Assembly: GCA_964503275.1 (NCBI GenBank)
Contig: CAZCZO010000019.1
Location: forward strand, 1-54,624
Reading direction: 5' to 3'
DNA from: DASRAP01 sp964503275
GTDB taxonomy: Bacteria > Gemmatimonadota > Gemmatimonadetes > Gemmatimonadales > Gemmatimonadaceae
DNA: 54,624 nt
Of this stretch, positions 18,447 to 26,311 are shown piece after piece. A model generated the notes under the pieces. That model was not told where the DNA came from. It saw only the letters and a list, made by a program, of their open reading frames with translations, and did not search any database. Every line of letters starts with the position of its first letter. Position 1 is the first letter of the stretch. Made by a program: the position numbers and the translations under genes.

Positions 18447-19757
18447 GTGCCGTCTGACCTGATCTCCCTGCGCCCACCGCAGGAACGAGCCATCCTGATC
18501 GGGACCCCGTTCAAGGGGTCACGGGACCGACACCTCTCGGGAGAACATCTCGCCGAATTGGCGCGCTTGGCCGACACGGCGGGCGCGCTGGTCGTCGCGT
18601 CCATGACGCAACAGCTCGAGCGCCCCGATGCAGCGACGTACCTCGGGTCGGGTAAGGTGCAGGAACTGGCGCAGCTGGTCGAAGCACGTGACGCCACCCT
18701 CGTCATCTTCGACGATGAGCTCACCCCGGCCCAGGGCAAGAATCTCGAGCAGGCGCTCGGCAAGCGGGTGGTCGATCGCGCCGAGTTGATCCTCGACATC
18801 TTCGCCACCCGGGCCCGGTCCGCCGAGGCGCGATTGCAGGTCGAACTCGCGCAGCTGGAGTACTCGCTGCCGCGCCTCGTGCGGATGTGGACCCACCTCG
18901 AGAAGTTCCGCGGCGGGATCGGCGTGCGCGGCCCCGGCGAGACCCAGCTGGAGACCGACCGCCGTTTGGTGGGCCAGCGCATCCGGCTCCTCAAGCATCG
19001 CTTGGCCGATGTGGTGCGCGCCCGCGCCGTGCAGCGCGAGGGGCGCAAAGGGCAGTTCCGGATCGCTCTGGTCGGCTACACGAATGCCGGCAAGTCGTCG
19101 ACGCTGCGGGCCCTCGCGGGCGACGACCAGGTCTTCGTGGAGGATCGTCTGTTCGCCACGCTCGATCCGCTGACGCGCGAGGTGCATCTCGACGACCGCC
19201 ACACCGCGCTGGTGACGGACACGGTGGGATTCATCCGGAAGCTGCCGCATCACCTGGTCGCGTCGTTCCGGGCGACGCTCGAAGAGGTCGGCGAGGCCGA
19301 TGTCCTCGTCCACGTGATCGATGCCAGTCACCCGGGCTGGGAGGAGCAGCGGGTCGTCGTGGACGATGTCTTGCACGAGTTGCAGGTGCACGACCGTCCC
19401 GTCGTGCATGCGTTCAACAAGATGGACCGGGTGCCACCCGAGGCCGCCGCCGCCCTGCGTGAACGCATCGAGAACCTGTTGCCGGGCTCGACCTTCGTGA
19501 GCGCGCTCGAACCGGGCGGCTTGGAGCCGCTGAAGGCGGCGCTCTTGCAGGCGGCGCTCGCCAGCCGGCCGCTGGTGTCGCTCCGGATCGCGCCGAGCGA
19601 TGGCAAGACGCTCGCCGAGGCCTACCGGAATGGGGACATCGTATCGCGTCACGACGAGGACGACGGCGCGGTGCTGCTCACCCTGCGCGCGGACACCGCG
19701 ACGCTCGGACGGCTGAAAGCGCACGGGGCGCAGCAGGTCGCGACCGTCCCGGGCTGA
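18447..19757 (+). CDS. hflX: GTPase HflX
   Basis: Ribosome-associated GTPase that splits stalled 70S ribosomes under stress. The 436-aa protein has the N-terminal HflX domain (YLGSGKVQEL, VIFDDELTPAQGKNLE, DIFATRARSAEARLQVELAQL), a glycine-rich hinge RGGIGVRGPGETQLETDRR, and the GTPase domain with G1 GYTNAGKSS, the LDPLTREV switch, G3 DTVGFIRKLPHHLVASF, G4 NKMD and G5 VSAL. GTG 18447 is the start; no strong ribosome site is visible. A 13-bp hairpin ends the unit. In many bacteria hflX follows hfq, which is absent here. Confidence 0.96.
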   Translation: MPSDLISLRPPQERAILIGTPFKGSRDRHLSGEHLAELARLADTAGALVVASMTQQLERPDAATYLGSGKVQELAQLVEARDATLVIFDDELTPAQGKNLEQALGKRVVDRAELILDIFATRARSAEARLQVELAQLEYSLPRLVRMWTHLEKFRGGIGVRGPGETQLETDRRLVGQRIRLLKHRLADVVRARAVQREGRKGQFRIALVGYTNAGKSSTLRALAGDDQVFVEDRLFATLDPLTREVHLDDRHTALVTDTVGFIRKLPHHLVASFRATLEEVGEADVLVHVIDASHPGWEEQRVVVDDVLHELQVHDRPVVHAFNKMDRVPPEAAAALRERIENLLPGSTFVSALEPGGLEPLKAALLQAALASRPLVSLRIAPSDGKTLAEAYRNGDIVSRHDEDDGAVLLTLRADTATLGRLKAHGAQQVATVPG

Positions 19758-19764
19758 AACGACG

Positions 19765-19797
19765 CGCGCCGGGGATCGCAGATGGATCCCCGGCGCG
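19765..19797. terminator. Hairpin terminator after hflX, possibly bidirectional
   Basis: The stem CGCGCCGGGGATC / GATCCCCGGCGCG (13 bp) has a 7-base loop and sits 7 bases after the hflX stop. It lies downstream of both hflX (plus) and tRNA-Val (minus), so it may end both transcripts. No T-tract is present. Confidence 0.7.
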
Positions 19798-19810
19798 TGC
19801 CATGTGCCGA

Positions 19811-19884
19811 TGGGCGTGAAGGGACTCGAACCCCTGACCTCTGCTGTGTGAAAGCAGCGCTCTAACCAGCTGAGCTACACGCCC
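19811..19884 (-). tRNA. tRNA-Val (anticodon CAC)
   Basis: On the minus strand the 74 bases fold as a full cloverleaf: the acceptor GGGCGTG pairs with CACGCCC, the D-arm starts AGCTCAGCTGGTTAGAGC, and the anticodon stem is CTGCT/AGCAG with the loop TTCACAC. The T-arm is CAGGGGTTCGAGTCCCTTC, followed by discriminator A. The anticodon CAC reads GUG. The 3' CCA is not encoded. Confidence 0.95.
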
Positions 19885-19961
19885 GCGTACAGTTTGGAAA
19901 GATACTGCGCGCGTGGCCGAAGTGGAAGCGCCCCCCGCTCCCTCGAGGCCGGAGCAGGGTG

Positions 19962-19967
19962 TAGAAT
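19962..19967 (+). promoter_or_regulatory. TAGAAT -10-like element upstream of the M28 peptidase
   Basis: TAGAAT in GGGTGTAGAATTACG matches the recurring -10-like motif of this window. It lies 59 bases before the chosen GTG start and 16 before an alternative ATG (19984). Confidence 0.4.
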
Positions 19968-20026
19968 TACGCTGGCGATCCGGTATGGTGCCGGTCGCGC
20001 CGATCGAAGCATTCCGGGAGAGCTGT

Positions 20027-21751
20027 GTGACCCGTACGACTCTGCGTTCCGTGATCCAGTCCGCGGCCGGCATCGCCGCCGTGCTCGCCGCCGCCGCGCC
20101 TGCTGAGGCGCAGCGGCCGAATCCGCTCAAGCACGCGCCCCAGCCGACCACCGCCGCGATCACGGCCGCCGACCTGATGACGCGGCTGTACATCTTCGCG
20201 GATGATTCGATGCTCGGACGCGATGCCGGGACGATCGGCAACGTGCGGGGCACGGAATACATCGTCCGGGAGCTGAAGCGACTCGGGCTGCGCCCCGCGG
20301 GCGACAGCGGGGGCTACTATCAGGATGTCCCGCTGCGGACATCCGCGTACGTGGTCGACTCCGCCCTCCTCCGCGTCGGGGCTACGGCCCTGCGCCCCCG
20401 GGTGGATTTCCAGCTCCTCCCACCTGTGCTCGGTCTGCCGTTCGCCGCCCAGGGCGAGGCGATGGATGCCCCGGTGGTCTTCGGGGGCCGCCTCGGCTCG
20501 TCCGATGCCATCAAGCCCTCGGAGGTCGCGGGCAAGCTGGTGGTGATGTTGCCGCCGATGGCGCCGTCGGGCGAACCGGCCTATCAGGTGTGGGCGGCCG
20601 CCGATCAGATCGCGGGGTATCGGGCCGCGGCGGGCGTGCTGGTGGTCTCGCTCGACATCACGCCGGCGCAGGTGTTCTTGTTGTTCGCGCAGCAGCAGCT
20701 CGGCCTGCCGCCGCGCGAGGCCTCGGGCGTGGGCGTTCCGCTGATCTCGATCAGCGCGGACGCGGCGCGGCAGTTGCTCGGCGTCTCGCCCGACCGCGCG
20801 TCCGTCGGGTCGGCGGCGCCGCAGCGCGCCTCGATGCGGTTCGCGCCCGTGGTCGTCCCGACCGCCGCTCCCACCCGCAACGTGCTCGCGATGGTGCAGG
20901 GGAGCGACCCGGCGTTGCGGAATGAATTCGTGGTGCTGTCGGCGCATTCGGACCACGTCGGGTTCACCCGCAACCCCATCGATCACGATTCCGCACGCTT
21001 TGCGAACCGGATCGCGCGTCCGCAGGGCGCCGAATCGCAGCCGCGGCAGCTCACCGGCGAGGAACAGCGTCGCGTGAACGCGCAGGTGGACTCCGTGCGT
21101 CGGCTCCGGCCCTCGCGGCCCGACTCCATCTTTAACGGCGCGGACGACGATGGCTCCGGCGCGATGGGGCTGCTCGAGCTGGCCGAGTACTTCCAGTCGC
21201 TGCCCCAGAAGCCGAAGCGCTCGATCGTGTTCGCCTGGGTGGTCGCGGAAGAGAAGGGGTTGTTCGGATCGGAGTGGTTCACCGAGCATCCCACGGTGCC
21301 GCGGGAGCGCATCGTGGCCAATGTGAACATCGACATGATCGGTCGCGGCAGCGCGACCGACATCGACACGGGAGGGCCCGACTACTTGCAATTGCTGGGG
21401 TCGCGCCGACTCTCGAGCGAGTACGGGGATTGGGTGGAGGCCGTGAACGCGCGACCGGAGCATGGGTTCCGGCTGGACTATCAGTTCGACGCCGAAGGGC
21501 ACCCGCAGCAGTACTATTGCCGGTCGGACCACTACAACTTCGCGCGCTGGTCGATCCCCACGGTGTTCTTCTCGACGGGATCGCATGTGGACTACCACAT
21601 GGTGACCGACGAGCCCCAGTACATCGATTACGCACACTATGAGAAGGTGACGCGCTTCGTCGCGGCCTTCGCCGCCGAGGTGGCCGGCAAGGCTGCGCGG
21701 CCGTCCGTGGACAAGCCGCGGCCGGACCCGTACGGGAGTTGCCGGCAGTAG
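20027..21751 (+). CDS. Secreted M28 family zinc peptidase
   Basis: Exported metallopeptidase, probably an aminopeptidase acting outside the cytoplasm. The 574-aa protein begins with the signal peptide SVIQSAAGIAAVLAAAAPAEAQ. It then has a region around 100-250 that looks like the PA-type insert of M28 enzymes, and the catalytic domain. Zinc ligands and catalytic residues appear as SAHSDHVGF (His), NGADDDGSGAMGLLELAEYF (bridging Asp), VVAEEKGLFGSEWF (Glu pair), NIDMIG (Asp) and GSHVDYHMVTDEPQYIDY (His). GTG 20027 has GGGAG six bases upstream and gives a clean signal sequence; ATG 19984 would add 14 residues. The gene stands alone between two tRNA genes. The substrate is unknown. Confidence 0.88.
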   Translation: MTRTTLRSVIQSAAGIAAVLAAAAPAEAQRPNPLKHAPQPTTAAITAADLMTRLYIFADDSMLGRDAGTIGNVRGTEYIVRELKRLGLRPAGDSGGYYQDVPLRTSAYVVDSALLRVGATALRPRVDFQLLPPVLGLPFAAQGEAMDAPVVFGGRLGSSDAIKPSEVAGKLVVMLPPMAPSGEPAYQVWAAADQIAGYRAAAGVLVVSLDITPAQVFLLFAQQQLGLPPREASGVGVPLISISADAARQLLGVSPDRASVGSAAPQRASMRFAPVVVPTAAPTRNVLAMVQGSDPALRNEFVVLSAHSDHVGFTRNPIDHDSARFANRIARPQGAESQPRQLTGEEQRRVNAQVDSVRRLRPSRPDSIFNGADDDGSGAMGLLELAEYFQSLPQKPKRSIVFAWVVAEEKGLFGSEWFTEHPTVPRERIVANVNIDMIGRGSATDIDTGGPDYLQLLGSRRLSSEYGDWVEAVNARPEHGFRLDYQFDAEGHPQQYYCRSDHYNFARWSIPTVFFSTGSHVDYHMVTDEPQYIDYAHYEKVTRFVAAFAAEVAGKAARPSVDKPRPDPYGSCRQ

Positions 21752-21764
21752 CAGCGTGAGGTGG

Positions 21765-21837
21765 GGGCCCTTAGCTCAGCGGTCAGAGCGGCGGACTCAT
21801 AATCCGACAGGCGCAGGTTCGAATCCTGCAGGGCCCA
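21765..21837 (+). tRNA. tRNA with anticodon CAT, most like tRNA-Ile2 (lysidine type)
   Basis: The 73 bases form a cloverleaf with acceptor GGGCCCT / AGGGCCC, D-arm TTAGCTCAGCGGTCAGAGC, anticodon loop CTCATAA, T-arm GCAGGTTCGAATCCTGC and discriminator A. CAT could mean Met or Ile2. The TTAGCTCAG start and ACTCATAAT anticodon arm closely resemble E. coli tRNA-Ile2 (ileX), so Ile2 is favoured. CCA is not encoded. Confidence 0.85.
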
Positions 21838-21843
21838 TGCTGG

Positions 21844-22830
21844 TCAGTCGTGCGCGAAGGCCGCGAGCACCTCGTCGCGGCTGACCTGCTGTGCGCCCAG
21901 TTTCCCGACCTCGACGCCCGCGGCGTAGTTGGCGATCACCGCGGCCTCGGGGGCACTGGCGCCCGCGGCCAGCATCGCCGCCAGATAGGCGGTGACGGTG
22001 TCCCCGGCCCCGACGACGTCGTACACCTCGCGCGCCGTGGTGGGGATCCGCAGACTCCCACCGTCGCGCGACAGCAGCGTCATGCCGCGCTCGCCCAGTG
22101 TGAGGAGCAGATGGTCGCACTGCAACTGCGCCAGCACGTGGGCGAGCGCGTCGGCGTGTTCGAGATCGAGGGCGGCGCCCATGGCACTCTCGAGTTCGCG
22201 CCGGTTGGGCTTGAAGACCGTCGCGCCGCGATACGCGAAGAAGTGGCGGAACTTGGGATCCACGACCACCGGGATGCCCTTGGCGCGCGCCTGCGTGATG
22301 ACGGCCTCGATGAGCGCGGGACGCAGGACGCCCTTGTTGTAGTCCTCGAGCACGACGGCGTCCGCGGCGGCCACGGCACGCGCTGCGGCATCCGCGAGGC
22401 GGTCGGCGTCGGGGCCATCGAGGTCGCGGTCCTCTTCTTCGTCGAAGCGCAGCAGCTGTTGGGCGCGCGCGAGGACACGGGTCTTGGTCGTCGTCGGTCG
22501 CGCGACGGTCACCAGCCCGTCCTCCAAGGCCCCGATGCCGCGGAGCGCGGTGCGAAGTTGGGTGCCCGCAGGATCATCGCCGATGGCAGCGACCAACTCC
22601 GACGTCGCGCCGAGCGCCGCGACGTTCTGTGCGACGTTGGCGGCGCCCCCGAGCGCATCGCGGCGGTCCCGCACGCGGACCACGGGGACGGGTGCTTCGG
22701 GTGAGATCCGCTCGACCTCGCCGCGCAGGTACACGTCGAGCATCGCATCGCCGATGATGGCGATGCGGACGTGGCGCGCGGCGTCGAGCAACTGCAACAG
22801 GCGGTCGTGGGAGAGGAGCGCGTGGGGCAC
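21844..22830 (-). CDS. hldA: D-glycero-beta-D-manno-heptose-7-phosphate kinase (HldE N-domain type)
   Basis: PfkB-family kinase that phosphorylates heptose 7-phosphate at C1 for ADP-heptose and LPS core synthesis. The 328-aa product covers only the kinase half of E. coli HldE; the nucleotidyltransferase half is absent, so HldC must be elsewhere. Family signs are IAIIGDAMLDVYLRGEVERISPEAPVPVVRV, ALGGAANVAQNVAALGA, VLEDYNKGVLRPALI, FKPNRRELE and the catalytic YDVVGAGDTVTAYLAAMLAAG. GTG 22830 gives the standard start VPHALLSHDRLLQLL. No Shine-Dalgarno is seen, and a GATACC element ends 8 bases before the GTG. It is convergent with tRNA-Ile2 and divergent from the EamA gene. Confidence 0.92.
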   Translation of the reverse strand: MPHALLSHDRLLQLLDAARHVRIAIIGDAMLDVYLRGEVERISPEAPVPVVRVRDRRDALGGAANVAQNVAALGATSELVAAIGDDPAGTQLRTALRGIGALEDGLVTVARPTTTKTRVLARAQQLLRFDEEEDRDLDGPDADRLADAAARAVAAADAVVLEDYNKGVLRPALIEAVITQARAKGIPVVVDPKFRHFFAYRGATVFKPNRRELESAMGAALDLEHADALAHVLAQLQCDHLLLTLGERGMTLLSRDGGSLRIPTTAREVYDVVGAGDTVTAYLAAMLAAGASAPEAAVIANYAAGVEVGKLGAQQVSRDEVLAAFAHD

Positions 22831-22899
22831 AGCAGGAGGGTATCGGTCGGCGCGAGACTGGGCTAGGGGGGGACCGGGGCGCTGAGTAGTTTCCCGTCG

Positions 22900-23844
22900 A
22901 TGCGTGCCCCTGCCGCCCCGGTCCCGCCGGTCCTGACGCTGTTGATCGCCCTCGTGGCCATGTCCACGTCCGGGCCCCTGATCCGCCTTGCCGCGACGGC
23001 ACCCTTGGCCGTGGCGACGTGGCGGCTCGTCATGACGCTCGGGGTCGTGGTCGTGGCACTCGCGGTCACGGGCAGCTGGCGTCAGCTCGCCCGTCTCTCG
23101 GGCGCTGACCTCGCCCTCGGTCTGCTCGCGGGGGTGTTCCTGGCGCTGCACTTCTGGACCTGGATGGCGTCGCTGGAGCTGACCACGGTCGCGGCGAGCA
23201 CGGTGCTGGTGTCGCTGCAGCCGGTGTTCGTGGCGGCGGGGAGTGCGGTGCTGCTCCATGAGCATCCGGTGCGCGGACAGTGGATCGGCATCGGCATCGC
23301 CGTGGTCGGGGCCGTGATCATCGGGCTCGGGGCGGGCAGTGAGCCTGGGGCGTCGCATGCCCTCAAAGGCGACCTGCTCGCGCTCGCCGGGGCGGTCGCC
23401 GGGGCGGCCTACGTGCTGTCGGGGCGTCGCCTGCGTCGTCGGCTTGATCTGTGGCCTTGCGTGGGTCTCATGTACGCGGTGTCGCTGGTCGTCCTCCTCG
23501 TGTTCGTGCAGTGGCAGGGGGTGGCGCTGTGGCCACAGCCCTCGCGCGCGTGGTGGGCCTTCGTCGCGCTCGCCATCGGCCCCATGCTGCTGGGGCATAC
23601 GCTGCTCAGCTACGCGCTGCGCTACCTGCCGGCGCACGTGGTGAATCTGACGTCGATCGGCGAGCCGATCGGTGCGGGGATCCTGGCGTGGCTGCTGCTG
23701 AACGAGGTGCCGGGAGTGCCGACGATGATCGGCGGGGCGATCGCGGTGGTCGGCCTGTTGGTGGCCACGCACGCCACGACGCGCGCGGCGCGCGGCGCGC
23801 GCACGACGACGCGAGTGCCGGCGGCCTACGGCGGTGCATCATGA
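22900..23844 (+). CDS. EamA/DMT family transporter
   Basis: Inner-membrane permease of the drug/metabolite transporter superfamily, 314 aa, with two EamA repeats and about ten hydrophobic helices. The first repeat includes LTLLIALVAMSTSGPLIRLAATAP and LLAGVFLALHFWTWMASL. The second ends LPAHVVNLTSIGEPIGAGILAWLLLNEVPG. The substrate cannot be read from the sequence; relatives export amino acids or metabolites. ATG 22900 is preceded at 7 bases by TAGTTT. The stop overlaps the start of an asparaginase gene (ATGA), so the two are likely cotranslated, which hints at amino-acid or nitrogen handling. Confidence 0.88.
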   Translation: MRAPAAPVPPVLTLLIALVAMSTSGPLIRLAATAPLAVATWRLVMTLGVVVVALAVTGSWRQLARLSGADLALGLLAGVFLALHFWTWMASLELTTVAASTVLVSLQPVFVAAGSAVLLHEHPVRGQWIGIGIAVVGAVIIGLGAGSEPGASHALKGDLLALAGAVAGAAYVLSGRRLRRRLDLWPCVGLMYAVSLVVLLVFVQWQGVALWPQPSRAWWAFVALAIGPMLLGHTLLSYALRYLPAHVVNLTSIGEPIGAGILAWLLLNEVPGVPTMIGGAIAVVGLLVATHATTRAARGARTTTRVPAAYGGAS

Positions 23845-24869
23845 GTGGTCCCGCCTTCCGCGCCGCGGGGACCGCGACGCTCCCGAGCGAGGTCGTGGTG
23901 ACCCGTGGGCCGCTGGTGGAGAGCCGACACCTGATCCACGCTGTGGTCAGCGATGCGCACGGGCATCGCCTGGCGGAGGTCGGCGATCCCGACTTGGTGA
24001 CCTATTGGCGGTCCTGCGCCAAGCTGTTCCAGGTCATGCCGTTGCTGCGCGATGGCGCTGCGCAGCGCTTCGGCTGGGGGGCGGAGTGCATCGCGCTGGC
24101 CTGCGCCTCCCATGGCGGTGAGCCCGAGCACCTCGAGCGCGCGCAGTGGATGCTGGCGTCGATCGGCCTGACGCCGTCGGCGCTCGCGTGTGGTCCTTCG
24201 ACGCCTCTGTCCGCGCGCGGACTCGCCGCCTGGCGGGCTGACGGCGGACCACTGACGCCGCTGCACAACAACTGCTCCGGGAAGCACGCGGCGATGCTGG
24301 CGCTCGCCGTGCATCACGGGTGGGCGGTCGAGGGCTATCACCGGTCGACCCATGCGGTCCAGCGCGCCGCGCTCCGTGAGGTCGCGCAGTGGAGCGACTG
24401 TGCCCCGGCGTCGATCCCGGTGGGCATCGACGGCTGCGGGGTCAGTGTGTTCGGTCTGCCACTGCGGGCGATGGCCGCGGCCTACGCGCGCCTCGGGGTG
24501 GCCGCCGCGGATGCCGCGTCGGAGGCGGGGCAGGTCGTCGCGGCGCTGCGCGCCCATCCCCACCTGCTGGCCGGGACGGAGCGCTTCGACACGGTGCTGC
24601 TCCGCGAGACGCAGGGACGGCTCATCGCGAAGATCGGGGCCGACGGCGTCCACTGTGTCGCGGCTCCCGCAGATGGGCTGGGCGTCGCCGTCAAGATCGC
24701 GGACGGGAGCGTGCGGGTGCAGCATGCGGCCGTGATCGCCGTGCTGCAGCGGGTGGGACTGTTGCGTCTCGACCTGCCTGAGGCGCTCGCCCGGTTCGCC
24801 CGCGAGCCGGTCCTGAACACGCGCGGCGAGACCGTGGGCTGGATCTCGGTGGCGGGCGACGTCCCCTGA
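23841..24869 (+). CDS. Asparaginase, Rhizobium etli type II (thermolabile) family
   Basis: Predicted L-asparaginase of the class found in Rhizobium etli, unrelated to the E. coli AnsA/AnsB fold and resembling serine beta-lactamase-like enzymes. The 342-aa protein has the SxxK motif SCAKLFQVMP (near 54-63), CASHGGEPEHLE, the second Ser-Lys block HNNCSGKHAAMLALA, PVGIDGCGVSVFGLPL and the C-terminal IAKIGADGVHCVA, all typical of the family. ATG 23841 overlaps the EamA stop. It likely converts asparagine to aspartate and ammonia in the cytoplasm. Activity on other amides cannot be excluded. Confidence 0.87.
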   Translation: MSGPAFRAAGTATLPSEVVVTRGPLVESRHLIHAVVSDAHGHRLAEVGDPDLVTYWRSCAKLFQVMPLLRDGAAQRFGWGAECIALACASHGGEPEHLERAQWMLASIGLTPSALACGPSTPLSARGLAAWRADGGPLTPLHNNCSGKHAAMLALAVHHGWAVEGYHRSTHAVQRAALREVAQWSDCAPASIPVGIDGCGVSVFGLPLRAMAAAYARLGVAAADAASEAGQVVAALRAHPHLLAGTERFDTVLLRETQGRLIAKIGADGVHCVAAPADGLGVAVKIADGSVRVQHAAVIAVLQRVGLLRLDLPEALARFAREPVLNTRGETVGWISVAGDVP

Positions 24870-24870
24870 C

Positions 24871-24887
24871 GCGTCGGCCGCCGACGC
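24871..24887. terminator. Short hairpin between convergent genes
   Basis: GCGTCGG / CCGACGC pair around a 3-base loop one base after the asparaginase stop. It may terminate the plus-strand transcript and, weakly, the facing lipoprotein transcript. No T-tract is present, so the support is modest. The rest of the gap to 24950 shows no gene. Confidence 0.4.
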
Positions 24888-24950
24888 GGCGGCACGTCGG
24901 CAGTACTCCCGCTGACCAGGCGCCGGCGGACCGAGCGCCTGACGAGGGCG

Positions 24951-25490
24951 CTACTGCTGGCGGCGATCCGGGCGATAGACGATCTGCACCAGATGTGCGC
25001 CCGGCTTCACCCCCTCGGTGGGGAGCACCCACTCGTTCTTGGCCCGAGCGTTGATGCACGAGACGACGACGCCGCCGGCCGGGGACGAGAACTCATGCTC
25101 CTCGACCCGCACCAGATCCCAGCCCGCGCCACCGAGATTCACGAGCACCGTGACGACGCCGGCGAGGTACGGATCGTACCCGCGCCCCACGCTGTCGTAG
25201 CAATCCCGGGTCTTCTCCGCCTCGCGCCGCACGATGGCCGCCAGCTCCTCGCTCGCGACCTGGTAGACGGCGCCCTTGCTCTTGGCGACCTCTTCCACGT
25301 TCGCGGCGGCCTTCACGACGGAGTCGATGAACACACGCTGCGCCTTCGCGTACTCGGTCACATAGCCCAGCTCCTCGTCGGTCGGCTCCGGCGCCGGCGT
25401 ATCACCGCCACAGGCGATCGCCGCACCGGCGACGAGTGTGGCGACGGCGGAGAGTCGGAGGAACGCAGGAAGCGAGCGTGTGCGCAGCAT
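24951..25490 (-). CDS. Lipoprotein of unknown function
   Basis: Unrecognised 179-aa protein. The N-terminus LPAFLRLSAVATLVAGAAIAC ends in a lipobox (AIAC), so the mature protein is probably lipid-anchored from about Cys27, followed by the acidic linker GGDTPAPEPTDEELG. The remainder has a helical part (EYAKAQRVFIDSVVKAAANVEEVAKSKGAVYQVASEELAAIVRREAEKTRD) and a beta-rich end (AGWDLVRVEEHEFSSPAGGVVVSC). ATG 25490 is chosen over GTG 25529 because it leaves a clean signal peptide. TATATT on the minus strand (25547-25552) may be its -10. It faces the asparaginase gene and is divergent from the CMD gene. Confidence 0.68.
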   Translation of the reverse strand: MLRTRSLPAFLRLSAVATLVAGAAIACGGDTPAPEPTDEELGYVTEYAKAQRVFIDSVVKAAANVEEVAKSKGAVYQVASEELAAIVRREAEKTRDCYDSVGRGYDPYLAGVVTVLVNLGGAGWDLVRVEEHEFSSPAGGVVVSCINARAKNEWVLPTEGVKPGAHLVQIVYRPDRRQQ

Positions 25491-25540
25491 CGGTCTCGGG
25501 AACGAGAGGTCGCGCCAGAAGAGGCGCACTGGTGGGTAAC

Positions 25541-25554
25541 CTGATAAATATAAG
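25541..25554. promoter_or_regulatory. AT-rich divergent promoter patch
   Basis: CTGATAAATATAAG is a short AT-rich island between the minus-strand lipoprotein gene and the plus-strand CMD gene. It contains TATATT (minus) and GATAAA (plus), either of which could act as a -10. The plus-strand gene starts about 80 bases downstream. Confidence 0.35.
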
Positions 25555-25633
25555 GGGTACCGACCGCCAAGCGCGATTGCCGGCGGATGGTCGGTCCGCC
25601 GTGCGGGCGATCGATGTCTCGTGCCCTGTTCCG

Positions 25634-26311
25634 ATGATGTTGCCTGACACTGGCCCGCTAGCTTCTCCCCTCGACGCCCCGACCGCCGCGTTGGTCCGCA
25701 CCGCGGCGGTGATCGCCGGGGGCAGTGAGGCGGACGTTCGCGACCGACTCGCCGTCGCGGCCCGGGAGGTTCCGGTCATCTGGATCGAGGAATTGATGCT
25801 GCAATCGACCTTGTTCGCGGGGTTCCCCCGGGCACTGAACGCGACGCGCGAGTGGCGGCGCCACGTACCGCACCCGCCCGCGGATCCCGCGGTGGACGAC
25901 GCGCACCATCGCCACGCCTCGACCTGGGAAGTCCGTGGGGAGCGCACCTGCGCCATCATCTACGGCGCGATGTACGATCGCCTGCGCGAGAACATCGCGG
26001 CGCTGCATCCGGCGCTGGACCAGTGGATGATCGTCGACGGCTACGGCAAGATCCTTTCGCGTCCCGGGCTCGACCTCGCCCGGCGCGAGCTCTGCATCGT
26101 CGCGGCCTGCGTGGCCAGCGCCCAGGACCGGCAGTTGCAATCCCACCTGCACGGTGCCCGGCATGCCGGGGTCACGGACGCCGTGATCGACGACGTACTC
26201 GCTGCGCTCGACGGCGTCGTACCGGCCCCGGCGCTCGCGCGCGCCGGCCTTCTGTGGGGACGCCTCCGTCGTCCCGCCACCGCGGCGCCTGCGCCCGCAC
26301 CGAGCCTCTAG
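25634..26311 (+). CDS. Carboxymuconolactone decarboxylase (AhpD-like) family protein, apparently permuted
   Basis: A 225-aa protein, about twice the size of single-domain CMD proteins. The N-terminal part holds the element EELMLQSTLFAGFPRALNA (about 52-70), which normally follows the core helix pair. The C-terminal part holds ARRELCIVAACVASAQDRQLQSHLHGARHAGVT (about 149-181), which normally precedes it. No CxxC pair for peroxidase activity is present. The function is unknown; some relatives act in beta-ketoadipate or thiol-peroxidase pathways. ATG 25634 (or 25637) is used. Its TAG stop abuts the obgE ATG with no gap. Confidence 0.72.
   Translation: MMLPDTGPLASPLDAPTAALVRTAAVIAGGSEADVRDRLAVAAREVPVIWIEELMLQSTLFAGFPRALNATREWRRHVPHPPADPAVDDAHHRHASTWEVRGERTCAIIYGAMYDRLRENIAALHPALDQWMIVDGYGKILSRPGLDLARRELCIVAACVASAQDRQLQSHLHGARHAGVTDAVIDDVLAALDGVVPAPALARAGLLWGRLRRPATAAPAPAPSL

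Noticed and set aside
21765..21837. Elongator or initiator tRNA-Met
   Set aside because: The CAT anticodon fits, but the TTAGCTCAG D-arm and ACTCATAAT anticodon arm resemble tRNA-Ile2. It also lacks the three G-C pairs of the initiator anticodon stem. tilS-type identity should be confirmed by a tRNA classifier.
21797..22120. Minus-strand frame ending over tRNA-Ile2 (product ends in GFEPAPVGL)
   Set aside because: This is the usual false protein made by reading a tRNA T-arm backwards, and it also overlaps hldA out of frame.
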